Shown in pieces: positions 35,854 through 47,100 of a DNA stretch of 64,000 nt. The stretch covers positions 1-64,000 of the forward strand of contig CAYFLR010000025.1 in NCBI GenBank assembly GCA_964343805.1, given 5' to 3'. The notes under the pieces were generated by a model, which ran no database searches, was not told the DNA's origin, and worked only from the letters and a program-made list of their open reading frames with translations. The number at the start of each line of letters is the position of its first letter. Within the stretch, counting starts at the first letter, position 1. Position numbers and translations under genes: made by a program. Origin of the DNA: CAYFLR01 sp964343805 (GTDB lineage Bacteria; Bdellovibrionota_B; Oligoflexia; CAYFLR01).

Positions 35854-38800
35854 ATGAACTTTTTCTTATTTCTTATACTTTTAGTGACTCTGAGCTTTTG
35901 CTGCAAAGACAAGAAGAAGGATGAAGAAAAGCCTTCTAATAAAATCAAAAAAGTTCATCTCCACTTTGATCTTTACAGTCAAAAACATTCTTCCACTCAG
36001 GTATCTCCCAAAGTAAGTCCTAAGGTGAGTCCCAAGGTAAGCCCTAAAGTGAGTCCGAAACTCTGGCTAAGTAATAATAATGAGAATGTGAATAGCAATG
36101 AAAACAACAATGATAACTCTTTTGAAGAATATGCTATGACGGCTCATTATATCTCTTCGCGCACTTCTGATTATATTGCCGGGACCTCCGAAACTGAGGT
36201 TCCCTTTAAAGTAGTTATAAAAGATAAATCTTCCCATTTTGCATTGGAACATATCCTTACTTCAGACCAGATAAAAGAGAGCTCCCTACAGCTGGAAGTA
36301 TCACTTCCTCCAGAATTCACCAGTGGAATGGTTCAATTTAAAATTTTACCTCTAAGTGAAAATAATCAAGGTCATCCATTAATGACCATAAGTTCAATTA
36401 AAGAATCTGCAGAACTGACCAATTCAACTATAAATATTTCCACCTCATACGCCACCAACCTCCTTTCCAGAAATGATCGTTTGATGTTGACTCCTTCTGC
36501 CTACAGTAATTTTAATAAAATGGTGAGTATCTTAGAAACGAATTCTAAAGAGGTCCTCACTGAAATGAGTGAAGTACAACCATCAGTGGCACAAACCATA
36601 CAAATGACCTCACTGTTATTGGAGTCAAAACTTGCTTCTGATATTGGTCTACAGGATTCGGTTTTTACCAACGTAGTGGCGATTGAAAAAGAACTCAAAA
36701 TTAAAGCTGTTCAAGAAAATACAGGCAATGGCCCGGTTGATCCAACTTTCGTCAATATCATTAACCAGCAATTTAGTTTAGAAATTGAACAACAGCTTTC
36801 TGAGATTAATAGCTCTGCTGAAGCCAATTATGAAACTCTCACCAATCTATCAACTCAATTGATCTCCAACGAGCTCCAATCAGATTTGCCTCATAAAGAT
36901 GATTTAGGAGTTAAATCAAAATTTATTTTACACTCTTCTGAACGGTTAAAGAGCCTAGTAACAGTAAATTCTATTCAGCAGTTAAAAAAGGTATGCCCCA
37001 CCGGGCAAGTGAATATGAATGGCCGCTGTGTTACTAAAACCTCATGTAATCCCCCCACAATATATGACTACTTAGAAAACATCTGTTTTGTTCCTATTAA
37101 TCGGTCTGGATTAAAACTAAACCCCTTTGAGAAGCTAGTTACGGAAATTGATCAAATCTTGACGGGAATATGTATCCCTGAGTTTTCTTTATATCTAAAT
37201 ATGGATGAAGATGCAGAAGACAAAGAAATTGATTGTGAAGAAGGGGAATTTTCGGTGGACTTAACCTTAGATGAAAAAGATGGAAATAAGACCCTGGTTT
37301 TTTATCAACAAAACCATATTGGCGACGAGATAAAAAGAAAAGTTCAGTTGATTTTAGACCGTTCAGCTCCGGTTATAAATAATTCAACTTTAGTGGTAAG
37401 TGGTTTAGAACCCACTCAGTTCATACTTCAATGGGATTATGCTGAGGATAACGTGAGTAGTACTTCTGAGCTTGCATATAAAGTGGTATACAGTGAAACG
37501 AACACTCTTTCGAATCTAGATGAAATTGCTGCTTATGGCAAGGTGGTAAAAGATTGGACTGAAAACCTAAATTCCTATCAATTTACCGGGCTCTCATCGA
37601 ATCAAACTCTCTTTTTTGCAGTGGCAGTTAAAAATAAACATGATCAAATAAGTATCTATCAAAGTGGAACAGTCACAACTCCATTTTCTACTGATGTGAC
37701 ACCGCCGACTCCGGGAGGCAATGGAGTCATAACATTTGGTACCATAAATATTGATTCAGTGCCTTTAAGTTGGACTCTCGCCACCGATGACCAGACTGTT
37801 GGGAGTAATTTAACTTATGAAGTTTTTTATTCTACTACTGATTTGGGGCAAGATTCTTCAGTAATCTCAAAGGATGCCACCTCTTATGCTTTTGCCAGTA
37901 AAAATATTTCAGGTCTAACCCTAACTGGTTTAACAAGTCCCACCACTTTTTATTTTTACGTCATTGTAAAAGATGAAGCGGGTCTCAGTGCTGTCTATAA
38001 AAGCAGTGCCATTACTACTATTGCAGCACTCTCCTTCGATCAATCGGAATACCATTTATCCATCGTAAACACTCAAACCCTTACCATCAGTGGCGGAAAA
38101 AGCCCTTACACTTACAGCGTTCAATCGGGTTATGGAGAAGTAACTAACAGCGGAATCTTTACCTCTGATAGATATGCTTCTCAAACAGTTGTGCGGGTAA
38201 TTGATGCTCTTGGCAACTCACTAGATACTAATATTTATACTCGCAAAAGTCTGGCTGGAAATCGAGCGCATACATGCGCCATTGTCCCCAATACCTGGAA
38301 AGTTAAATGCTGGGGAGATAATGCAGCAGGTCAATTAGGGCAAGAGGATACCGATGGACGAGGAGATGATGCAGGTGAAATGGGAAGCAACCTGCCTGCT
38401 ATTGATCTAGGGAGTGGGCGAACCGCTCTATATATTGCAACGGGGATGAATAACTCTTGTGCTATTTTAGATAATTTTAAAGTCAAATGTTGGGGCGATG
38501 GAGCAAACGGAGCTTTGGGACAGGGAAATAGTGATGATTTGGGGGATGAGACAGATGAAATGGGGGATAATCTTCCCTATGTTGATTTAGGCAGCGGGTT
38601 GAAGACCCTCCAAATCGAGTCAGGGCTTTGGCATAAATGCGCACTTTTTGATAATTTTAAAGTGAAATGCTGGGGTGCTGGAGGTGGAGGACAATTAGGG
38701 AAAGCCAATACTGATACCTATGGTGATGATGCAGATGAGATGGGAGATAATTTACCTTTTGTGGATTTAGGTACTGGCCGAACTGCCAAATATATCACTG

Positions 38801-39341
38801 TAAAAGGTTATCATGCTTGTGCGGTATTGGATGATAGCACCGTAAAATGTTGGGGAAGGTCGGATGCCGGTCAGCAAGGAAAAAATAACACCACGGTACT
38901 AACACACATGTTGGAGATGGGTCTAACGAAATGGAGTCATTACCAGAAATAGATTTGGGGTCAAAGATTCCCCTCTATGTGGCAGGAAGTCAAGGTAACC
39001 CAGGAAGTGCTGCACTGCCCAGCACTTTTTGTGCGCTTTTTGAAGATCATACAGTTCAATGTTGGGGGCCGAATTCAGCCGCCCTTGGATATCCAGCCGG
39101 AGAAAACATTGGGGACGAAGCGGGAGAAATGGGCTCCAACCTAACTACCGTTGACCTAGGAACTGGTCGTACAGTAAAATCCCTTGGCGCTGGTTTTGGT
39201 GTTATGTGTGTGATTCTAGATAATGACAAAATTAAATGCTGGGGGAACAACGAATCAGGTCGACTCGGTCTGGGAGATACTGATTCTCGAGGCGATGATG
39301 CTGGTGAAATGGGTGATGATCTTCCTTATCTAGAACTCTAG
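35854..39341 (+). pseudogene. RCC1-repeat lipoprotein gene split by a frameshift
   Basis: The first part (35854-38952) starts with a lipoprotein signal (LVTLSFC), then five SPKV units, a ~400-residue Ser/Asn-rich region, a Cys region (CPTGQVNMNGRCVTKTSC), two fibronectin-III-like modules (about 490-730) and an Ig-like stretch. It ends with RCC1-type repeats whose signature is ..VKCWGDNAAGQLGQ..GDDAGEMGSNLP..DLG. In the fourth repeat, around 38900-38925, the frame is lost. A second frame continues with GDGSNEMESLPEIDLG and two further repeats to TAG at 39341. Repaired, the six repeats would form most of a seven-bladed propeller. Sequencing error or true decay cannot be separated here. Confidence 0.75.
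36004..36060 (+). repeat. (VSPK) tandem repeat linker, 12-bp units
   Basis: Five SPK units in a row just after the lipid-anchor region. The codons vary slightly between units (AGTCCC, AGTCCT, AGCCCT). The same linker, nine units long, occurs in the lipoprotein at 55026-56675. Confidence 0.85.
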
Positions 39342-40366
39342 TATTTTAAGAAGTGCCCTCTAGGTCCTTTTTTGGTATCACCAAAACCATTTCCCTCATT
39401 AACTCTATAAAGTACTCTCATACTTTCATCTGACCAGTTACGGATAGGAGCATTTTCCACACCTGTAGGGCAGCCTCGTTTTGCCGGAGTGGTAGCTGCG
39501 TATTGGAGTCCCATTTCAGGAATGCGTAGATAAAAAGAATCGCAGGCATTGTTTTTGTTCCATTTATAATTAAAATTCTCGGCCAGTGATTCTCCTTGGT
39601 AGGTGATAAAGGGAATGCGTATATTGCCTGCAGCCTGCTCAGGAAGCAAGCGGAATTGAACTTTAATCACCTTATATTGAGAGGTGTAATTATCAAGTGT
39701 TTTTCGACAGTAAGTCAACTTAAACTCAGCTAATCCCAATCTAAAACTTTTCACCCTTTTGTCTTCAAAATCGAAAAAATTACATTCCTGTGAGAAAGAT
39801 TTATAACTCGTTTTTATATGACCTATAATTCGAGCATTTTGAGAAAGCTTCCACCCTTCACCGGCATTATAAAGATTGGTTGTGACTATAAAGTTTTCGC
39901 CTTGATACTGAATACTCTTTATTTCAATGCCTTCGAAAACACCCCGGCTATTGGGTTTGTTTTTATAGAGCCTAATATTTAGGTGTTGAGCATCTCCTTG
40001 GATTGCTGGATAGAGTCCTGCAAAAGAGTTTATATCCGTATCTTTTTCAGTGTAGACCATTTTAGGAAAAGTAAAATTAGCCTTGAAGGTGAGCTTTTTA
40101 AAAACCACCTTGTCATCAGAATTTAAACAAACTGTCAGGTTAAAATTGATTTCTTCACCTGGGGATATCCAAGAATAGTAGTAAGGATCGCCCATGATTT
40201 CTATATTGGGAAGTGACCCATTGTGACGAATAAGCTTAAAGTGATAGGCTTGTCCTTCTGCCAGAGAACAAAGTGAAGTATCATCCTCATAACCTTGCAC
40301 AGAGGGGATAATAAGAAAGAAGGCTAAAAACGTCATTGAGTAAATATGGGTAAAAATAAATTTCAT
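39338..40366 (-). CDS. secreted protein, unknown
   Basis: 342 aa with a cleavable signal peptide (FLAFFLIIPSVQG). The mature part is beta-rich with several Cys (CSLAEGQ, LTVCLNSDD, CNFFDFED, CRKTLD, CDSFYL, CPTGVENA). No domain recognised. The 3' end overlaps the convergent RCC1 gene by 4 bases. It lies 37 bases downstream of the paralogous secreted-protein genes and is probably cotranscribed with them. Confidence 0.6.
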   Translation of the reverse strand: MKFIFTHIYSMTFLAFFLIIPSVQGYEDDTSLCSLAEGQAYHFKLIRHNGSLPNIEIMGDPYYYSWISPGEEINFNLTVCLNSDDKVVFKKLTFKANFTFPKMVYTEKDTDINSFAGLYPAIQGDAQHLNIRLYKNKPNSRGVFEGIEIKSIQYQGENFIVTTNLYNAGEGWKLSQNARIIGHIKTSYKSFSQECNFFDFEDKRVKSFRLGLAEFKLTYCRKTLDNYTSQYKVIKVQFRLLPEQAAGNIRIPFITYQGESLAENFNYKWNKNNACDSFYLRIPEMGLQYAATTPAKRGCPTGVENAPIRNWSDESMRVLYRVNEGNGFGDTKKGPRGHFLKY

Positions 40367-40403
40367 TTTATCATCCTTATTTTATCTTTATTCTTAGTTA
40401 GCG

Positions 40404-42077
40404 TTAGTTTTGGACAATCACTCGACCTAGGTGGTTGAGAGAAAGTACTTTGTTAGCAGGAAAGAGGAGCTTGTCTCCACTTTCGGACAAAAGCACCTGA
40501 GGCTTTGATAATTGCACTGTCTTAAAGGTTCCACCCTCATAAAAGGAAGATATCTCTTCAATGAAAACTAACTTATTTTGGGAGGGGATAAATACCCCCG
40601 TATTACTTGGAAGTTTTAGATAGGTGACCTCTTGGTTATCAACCACCAGTGATCGAACGGGCACCTTATTAAAGTAAGCATCCTCGATGGGGTTTGTTAG
40701 ATAATAAGGGGTGATAAAGGTCATGGTGCCATCATGCAGGATGGTGTTACCACTATTTAAGTAGTGGGTGTAAAGTTGGACATTCCAATTTTTATCATCA
40801 GGTTTTTCTACCAGCTCCAGAGCACCAGATACATAAGGAACCAAATCACAGATAAACCGGGAATCAAGTTGATGAGCTTTGTTTAATAGATAGAGTTCAC
40901 TGGCATAATCTAGTGTGATTTTTAAATCACCTTGGGACAAAGTTAAAAAATGATTGCATCCTCTGATCAGATCTTCGTCATCATCGTAGTATTCATATTT
41001 TTCAGACATTAGAGCTGAGATTTGACCATTAGATTCAAAAACGAGGGTCATGTCTCTCTTTTTTGAGAATCCTCTCCGGTCACTGAGGTAAAAAGAAAGT
41101 TTTATTTTTTCATCAATAAAATTAATTTGGTTATTTTCTCTATCGTAATGAAAACCTTCTAAATTGCTAATTTGCAGCTTTTCCACCTGCTGGCTGGGGT
41201 AGAAGGAGACATATTGTTGCCCTACTGGGTAGACACTGGAGTTAGGATAATTGGAGATCTTATAACTAAAAAGGTCGGGGTGGGGATGATTTTCCTTATA
41301 ATCATAGGTATAGGCAGAAGCCAGTGAATTGGCATCATGGAATCTCATGTCTGCTTTGGAGCAACTCTTTCCCCAATTGGCTTGAAATGCTGTAGGTACA
41401 CAAATGGCTATACCGTGAGCATCTGCATAGACAAAATGAGTTTTCGAGATGTGACCAAAATACTCCTGCAAATGAATTTGATCCAAGCGGGAAGAACTGA
41501 TCACTCTATTCAGCTCTTGGGCATGGATAGAATTAGAATGCCGATGTATTAACAGAGCCTCTTTCAAAATAAGCGAATGGAGAATCAAACCGGCATGATT
41601 ATCACTGTCCATTTTATCTATGAGATCCTGATCGAAGGTATAGTATCTTTCGCCCGGAAAAAGCACCATTCCTTGCGATGCCACAGGTTTAAGCTTACAG
41701 TTGTTGGGCAGTTTGATTCCATAGGGTTCTTTGGTATCTGGCAGTTGATAGCCTTTCAACCGTAAAGTATTTTTTTCAAAAGTTTTCCACCATAATTTAT
41801 AGAGATGGGCTCGGGTAGGGTTGATCTTTTCCAATCGCTTTAAAACGTAATTAACCTTTTCTTTATAGTTTAGATCGGGTGATCCCAAATCAATAGTTTG
41901 TGATTGCCTGGTGGCCTGGAAGTAATCCAGTAATGTCACCGTTTCAATTTGTTGATCCTGATTAAAACAGACGACGGCATCCCCCCCCATACCCCGAGTA
42001 TTTTTCGCAAAGATGCTTTGGCTGAATAAAGATATAGTTAAAGTGAGTTGTATAATTGTTATATATTTCAGTTTCAT
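40404..42077 (-). CDS. secreted protein, paralogue of the next gene
   Basis: 557 aa from ATG 42075-42077, with GGGAAG upstream and a clean signal peptide (IQLTLTISLFSQSIFA). The mature N-terminus GMGGDAVVCFN and the helical block EKVNYVLKRLEKINPTRAHL, YKLWWKTFE are repeated in the 42108-43067 product (GNGGDVVVCYK, EKVEFVIDRLEKINPSRARL, YRLWWNEFE). About the first 260 residues are shared. The C-terminal 300 residues are an extra beta-rich part. I know GGD-containing secreted proteins of this type from Bdellovibrio-like bacteria, without known function. Confidence 0.6.
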   Translation of the reverse strand: MKLKYITIIQLTLTISLFSQSIFAKNTRGMGGDAVVCFNQDQQIETVTLLDYFQATRQSQTIDLGSPDLNYKEKVNYVLKRLEKINPTRAHLYKLWWKTFEKNTLRLKGYQLPDTKEPYGIKLPNNCKLKPVASQGMVLFPGERYYTFDQDLIDKMDSDNHAGLILHSLILKEALLIHRHSNSIHAQELNRVISSSRLDQIHLQEYFGHISKTHFVYADAHGIAICVPTAFQANWGKSCSKADMRFHDANSLASAYTYDYKENHPHPDLFSYKISNYPNSSVYPVGQQYVSFYPSQQVEKLQISNLEGFHYDRENNQINFIDEKIKLSFYLSDRRGFSKKRDMTLVFESNGQISALMSEKYEYYDDDEDLIRGCNHFLTLSQGDLKITLDYASELYLLNKAHQLDSRFICDLVPYVSGALELVEKPDDKNWNVQLYTHYLNSGNTILHDGTMTFITPYYLTNPIEDAYFNKVPVRSLVVDNQEVTYLKLPSNTGVFIPSQNKLVFIEEISSFYEGGTFKTVQLSKPQVLLSESGDKLLFPANKVLSLNHLGRVIVQN

Positions 42078-42107
42078 AATGCTTCCCATTTATTCGACTG
42101 TTATTGT

Positions 42108-43067
42108 CTAGTGGTTCTCAACGATTCCTTTGATTTCCCCATTTCTAAAAAATGTAATATATTTATGGAGACCAGAAGTGACTCCATTAAAGATATGGGG
42201 AAAAGGATGTTGATAAGTATAGTTATAGATTCGCCCTGAATAGAAGGCTTCCTCATTGTAAAAGCTGGGCTCCACTTTTGTTTGAAACATAGAATTAGCT
42301 ATTCGGCTGGCACAAAGCCGATGAATAATTTCTTGTTGATAAGGAAGCTGATAGTTTCCTTTCACACAAATAGGAAAACCATTGGCATCGGCATAGACAA
42401 ACTCCGCGAAAGAGACCTCCTCAAAATAGTCTCTCAAGCCTAAGGTCTCCAAACGAGTTGAGCTAATTAGATTATTGAAATATCGAGACCGTTTGGAATT
42501 CCTATGATAATTAAGGGTAATAGCCTCACGCAAAGTCAGTTCATGAAGTATGAGACTCGCATGGTTTTCAGCATCAAGGTAGTCCACTAAATCTTCGTTT
42601 ATTAGATAGAATATAGCAGGGTCATCAAAATCCCCCCCTTGAATAGCAATCTGCTCCACTTTACAGTATTTAGGGATGATAATATCTCCTGAGTCAGGAA
42701 TGTCGTCTAAGGTAATGTTACGTACTCTTTTAGTTGAAGCTTCAAATTCATTCCACCACAATCTGTAGAGTCTTGCTCGCGATGGGTTTATTTTTTCTAA
42801 TCTATCTATGACAAACTCGACCTTTTCTTGATAAGAGATTCCTGGTCCATAGTCTAAAGTAAGTTGATGCCTTCTTCGAGCTTCGTAGTGATCGAGCATC
42901 TCTACCGACACCTTAACCTTGGAATTTGGTTTATAACAAACCACCACATCCCCACCATTACCAATCTCATGACCACGAAGGACAGGTGCATGGTCGGCGC
43001 TCGCAACATGGGGTTGAAAGGAGATTAAAATTATACTTAAAAGAAGTTTAATGAGTAGTAACTTCAT
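42108..43067 (-). CDS. secreted protein with N-terminal GNGGD motif
   Basis: 319 aa, signal peptide ending ...FQPHVASA. It has EIGNGGDVVVCYK (about 36-48), HASLILHELTLREAITL (about 165-181, possibly an HEL helix but lacking a second His) and ICVKGNYQLP. Paralogue of the preceding product. It follows the TIGR02147 regulator gene by 2 bases, so the two are one operon. The shared block and conserved Cys suggest an exported enzyme or binding protein. Confidence 0.6.
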   Translation of the reverse strand: MKLLLIKLLLSIILISFQPHVASADHAPVLRGHEIGNGGDVVVCYKPNSKVKVSVEMLDHYEARRRHQLTLDYGPGISYQEKVEFVIDRLEKINPSRARLYRLWWNEFEASTKRVRNITLDDIPDSGDIIIPKYCKVEQIAIQGGDFDDPAIFYLINEDLVDYLDAENHASLILHELTLREAITLNYHRNSKRSRYFNNLISSTRLETLGLRDYFEEVSFAEFVYADANGFPICVKGNYQLPYQQEIIHRLCASRIANSMFQTKVEPSFYNEEAFYSGRIYNYTYQHPFPHIFNGVTSGLHKYITFFRNGEIKGIVENH

Positions 43068-43069
43068 GG

Positions 43070-43891
43070 TTAATCCTTATCTGTTTTGGTTGAAACGGGT
43101 ACTAATTGCACATTTAGTCGATAGACTTCAGACTTAGCATCAGGGTCTTGTTCTAAACACTCACAGAGCTCACGACGAAATTTCTTAATAATTTCTTTAG
43201 CTTGAGACATTTTTTTCACATCAATAGCCATGGTCATGGAGGTAATATCTCGATCAGAAACATTATCTTCCTCCAGGTTATCAATAGTTTCCTCCAGGAT
43301 GGTTCGATGTGATTGCCTTATTGAGGCTGATGGGATATCAGTAGGGGTAGCTAACCCTGATGGAGAAGTAAGTAAGAGTTCCCCATCTTTCTCTTCTATG
43401 TAACCAAGACGTTTTAACCGGGACAGTGCCAGGTTAATATTGAAAGGCGTCTGATTGAGCCGTTTGGCCATCCACTTGGTGTCATTTACAAAGGAGTTGG
43501 TCTCAATGAGACTGAGTAGTGCAAAGTGATGAGGTTCGCTAATCAGGGAAAAGTGGTCAATCTCAATTTGTTTAGGTCTGGAAATTTCCTCGAAAATAGA
43601 ACGACTTACCGGAGAAATTTGTTGTTTAGTGGCTTTTCGATACTCTTTTGCCTTTTGAATACTTTCTAAGAACTCGTATTTTTTCTCTGGATTGAACCCC
43701 AGGTTCTTCGAGATCTTTTCTCCCAGGTTTAAGGTAAAATTGCGCTCTCCCGAAAGCAATTGAGAGACCCTTCCTGGTGGCAAATCCAGTGTCTTGGCAA
43801 AACTCCTTAAAGAGTAGGCCTTGTTTTTACTATTTCTTAATAGAAATTCTTTTTCAAATAAAATTTTTGGTAAATCCAATGTAATATCCAT
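43070..43891 (-). CDS. TIGR02147-type transcription regulator
   Basis: 273 aa from ATG 43889-43891. The frame is open upstream to 43993, but that segment is unlike the family. The N-terminus has KAYSLRSFAKTLDLPPGR, VSQLLSGERNFTL (about 20-55), the same helix-turn-helix as in the FliM fusion at 318-1496. The middle has a winged-helix segment (NINLALSRLKRLGYIEEKDG), and the C-terminal half is an all-helical domain typical of the family (MTMAIDVKKMSQAKEIIKKF). It probably controls the two secreted-protein genes that follow. Confidence 0.85.
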   Translation of the reverse strand: MDITLDLPKILFEKEFLLRNSKNKAYSLRSFAKTLDLPPGRVSQLLSGERNFTLNLGEKISKNLGFNPEKKYEFLESIQKAKEYRKATKQQISPVSRSIFEEISRPKQIEIDHFSLISEPHHFALLSLIETNSFVNDTKWMAKRLNQTPFNINLALSRLKRLGYIEEKDGELLLTSPSGLATPTDIPSASIRQSHRTILEETIDNLEEDNVSDRDITSMTMAIDVKKMSQAKEIIKKFRRELCECLEQDPDAKSEVYRLNVQLVPVSTKTDKD

Positions 43892-44148
43892 GAGAAAGGA
43901 TATATATCCACCGAGCTTCAAAGTCAAGCTTTTTGGAAACAATATGTTACCAAATTTATGGAAACAGGTAAAATACCTCGTACTTATAAGCACTTACGGA
44001 AACACGACTAAAAACTATCGAGTTATGCTCAAAACTTCCTTGACTCTCCCCTTAAGGGAGAACTTAAAATTATGATGGGAAAAAAGGTAATACCCTTAAC
44101 AAATGATTTATTATCCATGTTGTTCAATCTTTTTTTCAAATCTGAGAA

Positions 44149-47100
44149 CTAATAAAACTCTACACTCTTGGCCACCGGCAACTCACCGAAAATATCTTGC
44201 AGGCCCAATCCCCCACTGATAAAAACCGATGAGGGAGTCAGTTTATTATCATGTAAGAATTTTCGGATGGGTGGGACCACGCCAAATTTACCCCAACTTT
44301 TTCCGGCAAATCGTCTCTTTACCAAGGCTTCATCTTGCTGAATGGTTGAGAAACTAGGAAAAACCCCAAAAATTTCCCCCATCACAAACATTTTCTTTTC
44401 GCTAAAAACAGCTTTTAAAAGGGCCACTCCCTTTTCATGATGCTTGATGCGAGTGGAAAATATATTGCGTTTCTCCGTTAGCCTCGCCATAAGAAAGTTC
44501 ACTGCGCTTAAAAAATCTTCTGGGTCTTCTTTGTTTCGGTTGAGTTTGTTTCTTGCCCATATCAGATCAGAACGTAATGTTTGATACTTGGTATAGGTTT
44601 CGAAGTCGTTATCGTCCTCGCTGGGTTTGTTAGTGGGATCTATTTTTTTGTGATAATTAAAATGATTGCGGGCGATTTGATCCAGATCCTCATCGGTGTA
44701 TTTCATAAATTTAGAGTAGATGGCTTCACCTTGAACATACATTCGAATCCGGGTATAGAGTTTTCGGTAGGTGTCCACCTCTTCTTTCGGAGGGAGCACA
44801 TAATTTCTAAAAAAGGGTTCGTCGGCAGATTTTGAAAAGAGATCATTGACTTCCTCGATATGTTCCTCTAAACCTTCTAAATCAAACTTACGATGGTAAT
44901 CCCCCACTTCGATTAAAATCATCATATTTTCCGGTTTTTTGGCATCCATCTCTACAGCCATGGAACGCATGTTACGCTTAGCCACAGTGAGTGATTTATT
45001 ACCCCGAAAACTCACCACTTCATCACTGCCCAAAAGACCTTTTTTCCGTGAATAGAAGCGATGAAAAACCCGCTCTTTGCCACCTGGGAGCTTTACTTTG
45101 GCTTGGGAATATCCTTTAGCTCCATCCTTTTTCCAAAATAATAAAAACATGGCATTAAAACTTTTCCGCCATCCTTCAGTTTCTAGGGCTAACTCTCGGT
45201 GCATTTCCACTTCCACATCATCGTTTCCACCATTTAATAATAACTGAAGAGCCTCGTGATCCCGCTGGCGTTGATTGTAATCCAAGGTCGATAAACCTAT
45301 GTCATATTGTGGCATCTTAAATTGATAGAGAGCTCCATTTCCCTTAAATTTCCGATAAGAAAAACTTAAGTCTAAGGTGGGTAAGTCCACAATATAAGCA
45401 TTGATATTAGCAAAGGCCAATCGAGCATTGGCCCCATGAGCTGATGTTTTTTCCTTATATACTGAAAGCTGTCCCATGGAGTCACGATAAAAATATATCG
45501 GTCTGGCCTTGTGCCAACTATAACCCAGACTGGCCTTCACCTCGACTCCATCACTGTATCCTCCAGAAACACTTGCACCAAAGCCATAGCTATCTGAGAC
45601 TTTGAACATTTCACCCGCATCGAGGCGATGAGCGATCATCTTTTTCCAAGCCATAATAAATGGGAAAATTTTTATAGGTGCCCTGGCAGCGTCTGCCCAG
45701 GTGTCGCCAAATTGAATCAATTCAAAGTCTCGACGCCAGACCACCCATTTAGCAGAACCCGAGATGGGAAAGCGTTCTATAATTTCGCTAAAGAAACCAC
45801 TGTTCACATCGATTTCAATGGATATACTATCTTTGACGTAAAAAGCTTGGCTATTATCGCTATAATTAACCAGAGCTTTATTACTATCCACCGTACGATT
45901 CACTGTCACTTTTAACCCTGGAGTGATTCCAGTGACAGAGAGAACCTTTCCTTTCATACCGTCCCAAATTTGCTTGCTTAATGAGCCAGATAAATTAAAG
46001 GCGCTACTGATCTTGGCCGACAACTCACCATGTAATTTTACCATGTCAATGGTTTGCGCTAAATAATCTAGCACATAAGGGAAGTAGCTATCGCGTGAAA
46101 TTTCATAATTGGTATAACCTTCATAATGGGTTTTAACGATCATCCCATTTTTCACATTTTCGTTGGGACTATAGCTATCTAAATCCACAACGGGGTACAG
46201 AGGATATTCATCTTCCAGCTCAAATGCTTTTACTATTTCGTTACGCCGATTGGTGATCTTATGAACAAACAAATCGCCTACATCACTAGGGTAGCCCGCT
46301 TGAATGGTGGCATATTTTATATCCTCATGTTGGATATCAGCAATACGCCTTGCCATCCATTTTACATCTTCATAGGTGGTAGTGGTAAAACGCTCCATAT
46401 CTAGCATTCCTTCGGACCACCAAATATGAACTTTTTTCTTATCCCAAGACATAAGAGAGGGGTGGTAATTATTTACCCCCCAACGATCTTTAATACGAAA
46501 CATATGCCAGGGATGACGTAAATCCACTGACATGTTTAAGGAGAATCCAATATCCGATAGAGAATGGATAGGCTCAAAGCCTTGATCGGTTTTGCGTAGA
46601 AAAGCACGGTGATTTCCCGCTTTGGTGTCTAATAGGCTTAGCCAACCATAGAATAACACCATAGCCCGGTATTCCCGACGATTTCCTTGATCCCATCCTT
46701 CGGGGTGAAAAGGACCCAGCTTAATGGTACTCGGGTCATCCACCGCGATATTTACATCACGTAAAACAACCCATTCTTTCCCATCGTCCGTTTTACCGTG
46801 GGAATGCATGTAAATAGCCCACTCTTTGAGGTTCCCTTTGTATTTTCTTTCCCATTGAGCCTTAAACCCACTGAGCGTTGTTTTACCTAAATATATTTTA
46901 ACCAAGGGGCGATGAATGACTGGATTGTGATAAAAACCCACCAGCCGCCCTAATATGGAGGAGGCAATTTGCGAGTGAACTTCAAATCCCATTTTAATTT
47001 TAATATCCACTTTCTTGCCATTGCGTTTAAAATAGGCTTTTAACTTAGGAGATCCAGCACTGGAGTATTTCATATGTTTATAGTGTATTGTTTCATCTTC

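Noticed and set aside
36004..36060. Short tandem units as a CRISPR-like array
   Set aside because: 12-bp units without spacers, in frame within a lipoprotein gene.
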